A stretch of DNA of 39,721 bases, taken from an uncultured Lachnospiraceae bacterium. Lineage in GTDB: Bacteria > Bacillota > Clostridia > Lachnospirales > Lachnospiraceae. Numbering within the stretch: position 1 is the stretch's first letter; each line of letters opens with the position of its first letter. The notes beneath the pieces are model-generated. The model did not search any database. It was given only the letters and a program-made list of their open reading frames with translations, and was not told the origin of the DNA. Shown here in pieces: positions 22,733-29,365 of this stretch. Made by a program: the position numbers and the translations under genes. The stretch is taken from NCBI GenBank assembly GCA_910579645.1, contig CAJTVK010000027.1, forward strand, positions 1 through 39,721. Direction: 5' to 3'.

Positions 22733-22825
22733 GGAAGGCGCCCGGACACATCCGCAGAGAGGACTTTGCTGCATTCGCAGCATGCGGGCGGCGCAATAAT
22801 ATATGAATACAGTGGAGGCAGAGGC

Positions 22826-24421
22826 GTGGACGGAATATGGAAAAATAAGTATTATTTATATGCAACGGAATTTTTTGCGGGGATGTCGGTAATGGCGGTG
22901 GAACTGGGGGCGAGCCGGCTGCTGGCGCCTTATTTCAGTTCTTCGCAGATTGTGTGGACAATCATTATCGGGACGATTATGATTGCCATGGCGTTAGGAA
23001 ACCTATGGGGCGGCAGGAGCGCGGACAAGAATCCGAATCCGGACAGGCTTTATATGCGGCTGATTGTGGCTGCGCTCTGGATTGCCGCGATTCCGGTGGC
23101 GGGGAAATATATCATACTGGCCATATCGGCGGCGCTGGTGCTGACGGTGAACAACAATTTCCTGATTTTGGCAGGTTTTGCGGCGTGCATGGTAATCTTT
23201 GTGTTTCCGCTGTTTCTGCTTGGCACGGTGACGCCGTCCCTGGTGAAATATACGGTGGACAGTCTGGACGACAGCGGCAGGACGGTGGGGACTTTGGGCG
23301 CGTTCAATACCATCGGCAGCATTATAGGTACGTTCCTGCCCACTTTCGTGACGATTCCGGCAGTGGGCACATCGGTGACTTTCCTTATTTTTTCCGGCAT
23401 ACTGCTGGCGTTGGGGCTTGTCTATTTCATTTGTCGGAAAGCGAAGAAGGGGGTCTGCGGGGCGGCGGCAGCGCTCTTTGGGGTGTTCAGTATTTTGGGG
23501 CATTCCGGCAGCTTTGCCTTTTGGGAAAGCAATCTGCTGTTTGAGGGGGAATCCGTTTATAATTACCTGCAGGTGAAGGAATCGGAAGACAGCGTAATTC
23601 TATCTACGAATGTATTGTTTGGCGTACAGTCCATTATGAAAAAAGATGATTCCCTGACGGGAATGTATTATGATTATGCCTTGGCGGCCCCGGTCATGGC
23701 GGGGATTGGGGATAAGGAGGAGGCACAGCTTCTGGTTCTTGGAATGGGGACAGGGACTTATGCCAGCCAGTGCATGAAATATTTCAGCCATATGGGTATC
23801 GAGGGAGTGGAAATCGACCAGAAGATTACGGATTTGGCAGGAAAGTATTTCAAGCTGCCCGATACGGTGGAGGTGACTACCTACGACGGGCGGGCCTATC
23901 TGCAGGCGGTGGATAAAAAGTACGATGTGATTATGGTGGATGCCTATCAGGACATCACCATTCCGTTTCAGATGTCTTCCGTGGAATTTTTTTCCATGGT
24001 GCGGGAGCATCTGAAAGAGGACGGCGTGATGGTAGTGAATATGAATATGCATTCCGAGGAAGAGGGGAATATCAATGATTATCTTTCCGATACGATAGCC
24101 GGCGTCTTTGATTATGTCTATACGGCAGAGGTCAGAGGGACTACCAACCGGGAACTGTTTGCCACCCAGAACGGAAAGGTGCTGGCGGATTTCGAAGAAA
24201 ATGCCAGGAAGCTGGAAGAAGAGGAATTGGCGGCGATGATGGAACGGGTGGGTGCGGCTTTGGTTCCTTATGAAAAGGGGGAATACCTTCTGACGGATGA
24301 CAAGGCACCGGTGGAACTGCTGGGGATGAGCGTCATAGACAGCCTGATTCAGGACGAAATCGGGTATTATAAAGAAATATTTAAGAAAGACGGAATCGAA
24401 GGGATTCTGAATGCCATGTAG
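22826..24421 (+). CDS. Fused membrane (MFS-like) / spermidine-synthase-like protein
   Basis: The start is GTG 22826, with GGAGG (22814-22818) 7 nt upstream. A much longer open frame from 22475 would run through the MITE-like element and is rejected. The 531-aa protein has an N-terminal membrane half of about seven or eight helices (FFAGMSVMAVELGASRLLAP, IIGTIMIAMALGNLWGG, FVFPLFLLGTVTPSLVKYT, FNTIGSIIGTFLPTFV). A SAM-binding methyltransferase-fold domain follows: LLVLGMGTGTYASQC, VEIDQKITDLA, YDVIMVDAYQD. The spermidine-synthase gatekeeper motif is changed (DAYQDITIPFQMSS) and the usual YQ...H start reads YNYLQV. The substrate is probably not a standard diamine. Family members of this fused type are widespread but poorly understood. 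Confidence 0.82.
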   Translation: MDGIWKNKYYLYATEFFAGMSVMAVELGASRLLAPYFSSSQIVWTIIIGTIMIAMALGNLWGGRSADKNPNPDRLYMRLIVAALWIAAIPVAGKYIILAISAALVLTVNNNFLILAGFAACMVIFVFPLFLLGTVTPSLVKYTVDSLDDSGRTVGTLGAFNTIGSIIGTFLPTFVTIPAVGTSVTFLIFSGILLALGLVYFICRKAKKGVCGAAAALFGVFSILGHSGSFAFWESNLLFEGESVYNYLQVKESEDSVILSTNVLFGVQSIMKKDDSLTGMYYDYALAAPVMAGIGDKEEAQLLVLGMGTGTYASQCMKYFSHMGIEGVEIDQKITDLAGKYFKLPDTVEVTTYDGRAYLQAVDKKYDVIMVDAYQDITIPFQMSSVEFFSMVREHLKEDGVMVVNMNMHSEEEGNINDYLSDTIAGVFDYVYTAEVRGTTNRELFATQNGKVLADFEENARKLEEEELAAMMERVGAALVPYEKGEYLLTDDKAPVELLGMSVIDSLIQDEIGYYKEIFKKDGIEGILNAM

Positions 24422-24488
24422 CGGCATGGAGCATCCGCAGATTGGGGCGTGGATGACCATGGATAGTTTATGGAAACGGAGGATTAAG

Positions 24489-24626
24489 ATGGGAACATTC
24501 ATCGTGGGGCTGCTTGTGTTCGGGACGGCAGCAATGGTCATAAGGAAAATGGCCAAAGATAAGAAAAACGGTAAGGTTACGGGCTGCGGGGGCAACTGCG
24601 GGAAGTGCGGCGGGCATTGCCGCTGA
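24489..24626 (+). CDS. FeoB-associated Cys-rich membrane mini-protein
   Basis: A 45-aa protein from ATG 24489, with GGAGG 6 nt upstream; an in-frame ATG at 24411 overlapping the previous gene has no ribosome site. It has one membrane helix (GTFIVGLLVFGTAAMVIRKMA), a basic patch KDKKNGK and a Cys-rich tail with CGGNCGKCGGHC. This pattern is typical of the small proteins found beside FeoB ferrous-iron transporters in Clostridia. No FeoB or FeoA gene is in the window, so here it stands alone after the synthase-like gene. Confidence 0.75.
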   Translation: MGTFIVGLLVFGTAAMVIRKMAKDKKNGKVTGCGGNCGKCGGHCR

Positions 24627-24650
24627 CGGCCTGCCCGGATTTCGGCCTCC

Positions 24651-24780
24651 GGCATTCGTGCCGCCGGCCGGCATAGATTTGGGTTCACGGCATTCGTGCC
24701 CGCCGGCCCGCATAGATTTGGGTTCACGGCATTCGTGCCGCCGCCGGCCTGCGTAGATGTCAGTTTCCGGCTTTCGTGCC
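24651..24780. repeat. Tandem GC-rich repeats, each with a TTCG-loop hairpin
   Basis: Four imperfect units of 38-41 bp begin at 24651, 24689, 24728 and 24769. The first three contain GGCATTCGTGCC, a stem closed by a TTCG tetraloop; the fourth is GGCTTTCGTGCC, with one mismatch. The second and third units are also preceded by ATAGATTTGGGTTCAC. The array lies between converging genes and its last unit overlaps the end of the AraC gene. It may act as a two-way transcription barrier or as a variable-number repeat. Confidence 0.8.
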
Positions 24781-25623
24781 GCCGCCGTTTTCATACCGCC
24801 ATTGCCTGGGGGAAATGCCGTATACATTCTTGAAGGCTCTGGAGAAATGCAGTTGGTTCGGGTAGCCCACTGCATTTCCTATGTCGCCCACGGATAAGCC
24901 GGTCAGCTTCAGCAGTTCGGTGGCTTTGGTCATGCGGTAGGAAATCAGGAACTCCTGCGGGGACTTTCCCATGTTTTCATGGAAAATTTTTCCGAAGTAG
25001 CTGCGGTTCAGCCCGCAGGAAGCGGCGATATCCTCTACGGAGATATCGTTCTGGAAATTCTGTTCTATGAAAGAGAACGCTTCCTTGATGTAGAATTCCC
25101 GCAGGCTGTTGCCTTGGCTAAGCCGTGCGGAGGTAGAGGAACGCACCAGGCTGTCAATAAACAGATAAAGGTGCCCGATTAAATGGAAGGGGGATTCTTC
25201 CTTATGGTTGATGATATACAGCATTTCATTTTTCATGGTTTCGCAAATGTCTTTATACCGTGCTTTATAGACCGGCTGCTCCGGCTTAAGCCCGGTCAGT
25301 TCTATGGCCTCTTTCACGCGCAGGCCGTCAAATTCTAACCAAGCATATTCCCAGGGAATTTCATGATCCGCAATATAAGTGCATACCTGATGGGGGAACA
25401 TCATAAAGCCCTGCCCGCTTCTGATTTGGAAAACGGCGGATTCTTTTTTGCCGTCCTGTGCATAGAGGGTGCCTGCGCCGGAAAGGCAGTAATGGAACAG
25501 AAAATGGTTCCTGGCTGCCGGGCCGAAGGAATGGGACGGGTCGCATTGTTCCCAGCCGAACTGGTATAAGCCTAGATCCACAAAAGTTTCGCTTGGAAAT
25601 ACGGAAAAAATGAATTCACTCAT
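24760..25623 (-). CDS. AraC-family transcription regulator of the sugar operon
   Basis: A 287-aa regulator. The N-terminal cupin-like sensor (about 1-170) has FHYCLSGAGTLYAQDG, GQGFMMFPHQVCTYIAD and WEYAWLEFDG, typical of MsmR/RafR-type sugar sensors. The C-terminal double helix-turn-helix (about 190-283) has YIKEAFSFIEQNFQNDISVE, AASCGLNRSYFGKIFHENMG and NAVGYPNQLHFSRAFKNVYG, ending SPRQWR. The final residues (YENGGGTKAGN) run into the GC-rich tandem repeat. It is divergent from the binding-protein gene with a 245-bp shared control region, so it very likely activates that operon in response to an alpha-galactoside. Confidence 0.9.
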   Translation of the reverse strand: MSEFIFSVFPSETFVDLGLYQFGWEQCDPSHSFGPAARNHFLFHYCLSGAGTLYAQDGKKESAVFQIRSGQGFMMFPHQVCTYIADHEIPWEYAWLEFDGLRVKEAIELTGLKPEQPVYKARYKDICETMKNEMLYIINHKEESPFHLIGHLYLFIDSLVRSSTSARLSQGNSLREFYIKEAFSFIEQNFQNDISVEDIAASCGLNRSYFGKIFHENMGKSPQEFLISYRMTKATELLKLTGLSVGDIGNAVGYPNQLHFSRAFKNVYGISPRQWRYENGGGTKAGN

Positions 25624-25653
25624 GAAATAGCCCTATTCCTTTCAGGTAATTAG

Positions 25654-25681
25654 GAAAAGTTATTTTTGAACAGTTCCTTAG
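25654..25681. repeat. 28-nt dispersed repeat, copy A
   Basis: This segment matches 34097-34124 at 25 of 28 positions and resembles 29277-29304. The common part is GAAAAGTTATTT followed by AACAGTTCC. The left arm of the inverted repeat seen in copy B is missing. It lies in the AraC leader. Confidence 0.6.
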
Positions 25682-25723
25682 TTGCTAAGTATCAGAAAAA
25701 TATAGTATATTTTTCCTATGCAA

Positions 25724-25811
25724 GGTATATTATATACCAAAATGCCATATGACTTCAAATATAAAACACAAAAGAAGCAAAAAGGTATAAAAATGCCAAA
25801 ATACCGGTATT
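25724..25811 (+). promoter_or_regulatory. Cluster of operator-like palindromes and direct repeats
   Basis: GGTATATTATATACC (25724-25738) and AATACCGGTATT (25800-25811) are both palindromic and share a GGTAT half. AAAATGCCA occurs twice (25739-25747 and 25790-25798), 51 bp apart, close to five helical turns. The second palindrome abuts the promoter. Binding by the divergent AraC protein and/or a second repressor is likely. Confidence 0.55.
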
Positions 25812-25839
25812 TATTGATAGCATAATGGAATGTTATAAT
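25811..25839 (+). promoter_or_regulatory. Promoter of the alpha-galactoside ABC operon
   Basis: A weak -35 (TTATTG, 25811-25816), 17 nt and a perfect TATAAT (25834-25839). A poor -35 next to palindromes fits an activator-dependent promoter. Confidence 0.6.
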
Positions 25840-25868
25840 AAAAACATCAAAAAGAGAGGAGAAATGCT

Positions 25869-27137
25869 ATGAAAGGAAAAAGGTTAAAATGCTTGGGGAC
25901 GGCATTGTGCTGCCTGGCTGCAGCGCTGCCGCTTCAAGGCTGCGGGGCTTCATCGGATAAGGTGGAAATTGAGATTGTCCAGTATAAGCCGGAAGCTGCG
26001 AACTACTTTAAAACGGTGGAAGATGAGTTCAATGCGTCACATGACGATATTCATCTTACCATCAGCTCGCCTAACGATGCGATGACTATTTTAAAGACAA
26101 GGTTTATCCGGGAGGATTATCCGGATATCATAGGAATCGGCGGCGACATCAATTATTCCTACTTTGTGGATGCCGAGATTTTGGCGGATGTGTCGGATTA
26201 CGGCGGGCTCAGTGACATTAACCAAGGATACAGGGACATTGCGGAATCGCTGGAACTGGTTCCTACGGAAGGAACTTACATAGTGCCTTATGTGGCAAAT
26301 GCGGCCGGGATACTTTACAACAGAGACATGTTTGCGGAGCATGGCTGGCAGATTCCCGAGACTTGGGACGAACTGACACAGCTGTGCGACAGTATACAGG
26401 CGGAAGGGATTCTTCCTTTTTACTTCGGATTCAAGGATACTTGGACCTGCCTTGCGCCTTGGAATGCCATGGCCGTGGAACTGTCTCCTTCGGATGCGAC
26501 CAAACAGGTCAACAGGGGCGAGACTACCTTTAAGGACGAATATAGGGAATTGGCCGAGAAATATCTGCAGCTGCTGCCTTATGGCCCGGATGACCCTTTT
26601 GCTTACGGGTATAATGATGCCTGTACGGCATTCGCCAGAGGAGAAGCGGCGATGTATCCTATCGGCAGCTATGCCACGCCTCAGATTTTGTCCGTAAATC
26701 CGGATCTGAATATAGATTCCTTTGTTATGCCGGCCAGCGACGCAAAGGAGGACAGGACGTTAAATTCAGGGATTGACCTTGGGTTCTGCGTGATGGCGGA
26801 ATGCCGGAACAAGGAAGCGGCATACGAGGTTCTGGACTTCCTTTTTGAGTACGAAAACATGCAGAAATATATCGACGACCAGAACGCGGTTCCATGTAAG
26901 AACGGGGATTTTGAACTGGCATCCATGCTGGACGGAATGAATGAGTTTATCGAATCGGGAAATATGACGGATTATCAGGATCATTATTACCCTTCGGAAA
27001 TGTCGGTGGATGCGCTGCTTCAGACCTTCCTGCTGGAGAAGGACGTAGACGCTTTCCTTACCAATTTTGACACGAACTGGCTAAGGTATAACAGAGATAT
27101 CATCCGTTTGGTGCAGGAATATGAGAAGTCCCATTGA
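25869..27137 (+). CDS. ABC transporter substrate-binding lipoprotein (MsmE/RafE-like)
   Basis: A 422-aa family 1 extracellular solute-binding protein. The signal peptide ends in lipobox LQGC with Cys25. The mature protein has FKTVEDEFNASHDDIHLTI, DIIGIGGDINYSYFVDAEILAD, VPYVANAAGILYNRDMFAEH, the core motif WQIPETWDELTQLCDSIQ, FARGEAAMYPIGSYATPQI and the closing VPCKNGD. An AGAGGAG ribosome site precedes the ATG. It is the first gene of a transporter operon with two permeases. The alpha-galactosidase and GH13 genes downstream suggest raffinose-family oligosaccharides or melibiose as ligand. Confidence 0.92.
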   Translation: MKGKRLKCLGTALCCLAAALPLQGCGASSDKVEIEIVQYKPEAANYFKTVEDEFNASHDDIHLTISSPNDAMTILKTRFIREDYPDIIGIGGDINYSYFVDAEILADVSDYGGLSDINQGYRDIAESLELVPTEGTYIVPYVANAAGILYNRDMFAEHGWQIPETWDELTQLCDSIQAEGILPFYFGFKDTWTCLAPWNAMAVELSPSDATKQVNRGETTFKDEYRELAEKYLQLLPYGPDDPFAYGYNDACTAFARGEAAMYPIGSYATPQILSVNPDLNIDSFVMPASDAKEDRTLNSGIDLGFCVMAECRNKEAAYEVLDFLFEYENMQKYIDDQNAVPCKNGDFELASMLDGMNEFIESGNMTDYQDHYYPSEMSVDALLQTFLLEKDVDAFLTNFDTNWLRYNRDIIRLVQEYEKSH

Positions 27138-27228
27138 CAATAGGGAAGATACGGAAATTCCGGATATCTCATCATCCTGTATGGGGAACAGAACTGTATA
27201 GAAAACATATAGAAAGGAAAGAAAAACA

Positions 27229-28095
27229 ATGAAAAATGATAGGCAAAGAACATTTTTATTGATTACGCTCCCGATTCTGGCCTTGTTTATCTGCTTCAAT
27301 ACCATTCCGCTGATCCGCGGCGTCATCTACAGCTTCACGAACTTTAAAGGGTTCGGCAAGTATGATTGGGTAGGGTTCCGTAATTATATTGATTTGTTTT
27401 CCGATGCCCGCGTGGGAAAATCTTATTTATTTACCATTAAGCTGGCAGTCGTGTCCACGGTAGTGGTGAATGTGCTGAGCATTGCGCTGGCATTGTGCTT
27501 AAACAGCAAAATCAGGGCAAAGGGATTTTTCCGCGGTGCATATTTCCTGCCGAATATCCTCGGCTCTTTGGTAGTGGGCTATATTTTCAATTATTTCTTT
27601 ACCTATATCCTTCCGGCAGTGGCGGATATGGCAGGGATTTCCTCTTTGAGCACAAGCATTCTTTCCAGCCCCAGCAAGGCTTGGATCGGCGTTATGATTG
27701 TATGTGCATGGCAGGCAATCGCAATGAACACCATTATTTATATTTCCGGTCTGCAGACGGTGCCGGAAGATGTCTATGAGGCAGGCGGGCTGGACGGGGC
27801 GACCGGCTGGAAGCAGTTCCGTTACCTGACATTCCCGCTGATTATTCCGTTCTTTTCCATAAATATGGTGCTTTGCGTGAAGAACTTCCTGATGGTGTTC
27901 GACCAGATCATGGCATTGACGAAGGGCGGGCCGGCACAGAGCACGGAATCCATTTCCTACCTGATTTATAACAACGGTATGTCAGGCGGGCAGTTCGGGT
28001 TCCAGAGCGCCAATGCAGTCGTATTCTTTATCGTAATTGTTTTGATATCTGTTGCGCAGATGAAATTTTCCGGTTCAAAGGAGGAGCAGTTATGA
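27229..28095 (+). CDS. Sugar ABC transporter permease (MsmF/RafF-like)
   Basis: A 288-aa inner-membrane protein with about six helices, starting FLLITLPILALFICFNTIPLI. The EAA loop that contacts the ATPase is seen as EAGGLDGATGWKQFRYLTFP. The start has GAAAGGAAAG just upstream. It overlaps the second permease by 4 nt (ATGA), showing coupled translation. No ATP-binding subunit is encoded in the operon; by analogy with MsmK/MsmX systems a shared ATPase elsewhere would serve it. Confidence 0.93.
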   Translation: MKNDRQRTFLLITLPILALFICFNTIPLIRGVIYSFTNFKGFGKYDWVGFRNYIDLFSDARVGKSYLFTIKLAVVSTVVVNVLSIALALCLNSKIRAKGFFRGAYFLPNILGSLVVGYIFNYFFTYILPAVADMAGISSLSTSILSSPSKAWIGVMIVCAWQAIAMNTIIYISGLQTVPEDVYEAGGLDGATGWKQFRYLTFPLIIPFFSINMVLCVKNFLMVFDQIMALTKGGPAQSTESISYLIYNNGMSGGQFGFQSANAVVFFIVIVLISVAQMKFSGSKEEQL

Positions 28096-28937
28096 AACAT
28101 ACATCTACAGTGGGTAAATCAAACAAATTGGTGTTGGTCCTGCTTATTCTCGGGCTTACCACGATTGCGTTTCCGTTATACCTGACCATTGTGATTGCCT
28201 TTAAGCAGCCCTCGGAAATGACCAACAGCATCAGCGGCATATTGTCGCTGCCGAAAACCTGGAGCCTCAATAACTTCCGGGAAGCAATGGAAGTGACGAA
28301 TTTCTGGCATTCCCTGCGGAACAGCCTGCTCATATCGGTACTTACGGTGGTCTTATCCATCGCCATTCATTCGTTGATGGGATATGCGCTGGGCAGGAAT
28401 AAGGCACATAGCAAATTTTACAGTTTTGTTTATCTTTTTATCGTCAGCGGTATGTTTGTGCCGTTTGCCATATTGATGATGCCTCTGGCAAAGCAGACGG
28501 CGGAACTGGGACTGGCAAACTGGTTTGGCGTAATCATTCTGTATGTGGTGTTCTATATGCCGATGAACATTATGCTGTACTCGGGATATCTGGTGAATAT
28601 CCCGATGGCTCTGGAAGAGGCCGCAAAAGTGGACGGGGCTTCCACTTGGACTACCTATTGGAAGATTATCTTCCCCATAATGGGACCTATGCATGCCACG
28701 GTAGCGGTTATCACGGCATTGGCAGTATGGAACGACGTTATGACTCCGCTGATTATCATGGCCGGCTCCGGCGAGAATACTTTGCCGCTGGCACAGCTGA
28801 ACTTCCAGTCGCAGTTCGGCACGAATTATAACTTGGCATTTGCCTCTTACTTGCTGTCATTGATTCCGATTTTGATTTTCTATATATTCTGCCAGAAGCA
28901 GATTCTGAACGGAGTGACGAATGGTGCAGTAAAATAG
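28092..28937 (+). CDS. Sugar ABC transporter permease (MsmG/RafG-like)
   Basis: A 281-aa second permease with six helices (LVLVLLILGLTTIAFPLYLT, SLLISVLTVVLSIAIHSLMG and others). Its EAA loop reads EEAAKVDGASTWTTYWKIIFP and a typical PSEMTNSISG stretch follows the first helix. GGAGCAG lies upstream of the ATG inside the end of the first permease. It ends the transporter part of the operon and is followed by a strong hairpin terminator. Confidence 0.93.
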   Translation: MKHTSTVGKSNKLVLVLLILGLTTIAFPLYLTIVIAFKQPSEMTNSISGILSLPKTWSLNNFREAMEVTNFWHSLRNSLLISVLTVVLSIAIHSLMGYALGRNKAHSKFYSFVYLFIVSGMFVPFAILMMPLAKQTAELGLANWFGVIILYVVFYMPMNIMLYSGYLVNIPMALEEAAKVDGASTWTTYWKIIFPIMGPMHATVAVITALAVWNDVMTPLIIMAGSGENTLPLAQLNFQSQFGTNYNLAFASYLLSLIPILIFYIFCQKQILNGVTNGAVK

Positions 28938-29007
28938 CGGCTGTTCCCGTAAAGGGTACGGCATAGGAGCGTGCAGATGAAGGGAAATATTTGGATGCGC
29001 TCCACGG

Positions 29008-29057
29008 AAAAGCACGGCAGATATGGCAGCAATACCATATTTGCCGTGCTTTGTTTT
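29008..29057 (+). terminator. Intrinsic terminator after the permeases
   Basis: AAAGCACGGCAGATATGG and CCATATTTGCCGTGCTTT form an 18-bp stem with one mismatched pair and an 8-9-nt loop, then GTTTTAT. It separates the transporter genes from alpha-galactosidase. Confidence 0.8.
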
Positions 29058-29063
29058 ATGCAG

Positions 29064-29098
29064 CGTAACAGGGAAGCCGCAGGCTGAACGGTTGCTAT
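29064..29098. repeat. Partial copy of the 16713 repeat element
   Basis: About 26 nt (29064-29089) are identical to the right end of the 145-bp element at 16825-16850, and the next bases (GGTTGCTATGC) resemble its terminus with substitutions. The left part of the element is absent. Confidence 0.65.
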
Positions 29099-29124
29099 GC
29101 AACAGAATGCGGATAAAAAATGTT

Positions 29125-29152
29125 TTGCAAATCTGCTTTTCGGTGTTATGAT
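29125..29152 (+). promoter_or_regulatory. Possible separate promoter for alpha-galactosidase
   Basis: TTGCAA (29125-29130), 16 nt and TATGAT (29147-29152), after the terminator. The leader to the start codon at 29366 is about 205 nt and contains a degenerate repeat (29211-29304). Confidence 0.5.
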
Positions 29153-29210
29153 AGATGGGAATGGTTTTGACGGGCAATTCAGCCTCTGTGCGGTATGCTG
29201 CCGGTGCAGG

Positions 29211-29304
29211 CAAGGGACTGTTAAAGAAGGAAGCTTTACATCTGACTTGTCGAAATCTTTTTATGCTGCGTCATATGCAAAGTTAATTCTTAACGGTTCT
29301 CAAG
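29211..29304. repeat. Degenerate inverted-repeat element, copy C
   Basis: The left end AAGGGACTGTTAA and right end TTAACGGTTCTC are roughly inverted. The right end (29277-29304) matches copy B at 34097-34124 at 23 of 28 positions. This copy is the longest of the three, about 94 bp. It has no open frame and lies in the leader of the alpha-galactosidase gene. Confidence 0.5.
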
Positions 29305-29365
29305 CACAGGGAGGGGGATTGCAGTCAAGGGATGTATCGGTGAATAAGGTGGTGGAAAATAAATT

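Noticed and set aside
22475..22825. N-terminal extension of the synthase-like frame (start at 22475).
   Set aside because: It runs through the MITE-like element and has no family resemblance; GTG 22826 has a good ribosome site and begins at the conserved membrane domain.
23600..24727. 375-codon minus-strand frame across the synthase-like gene and the tandem repeats.
   Set aside because: Antisense shadow; its start lies within the GC-rich repeats and no domain is visible.
24651..24780. CRISPR array.
   Set aside because: The units are contiguous imperfect tandem repeats without unique spacers, and no cas gene is present.
24468..24875. Minus-strand frame through the tandem repeats with repeated HECREPKSM text.
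   Set aside because: The repetition comes from the DNA repeat itself; the real gene on this strand is the AraC regulator in another frame.
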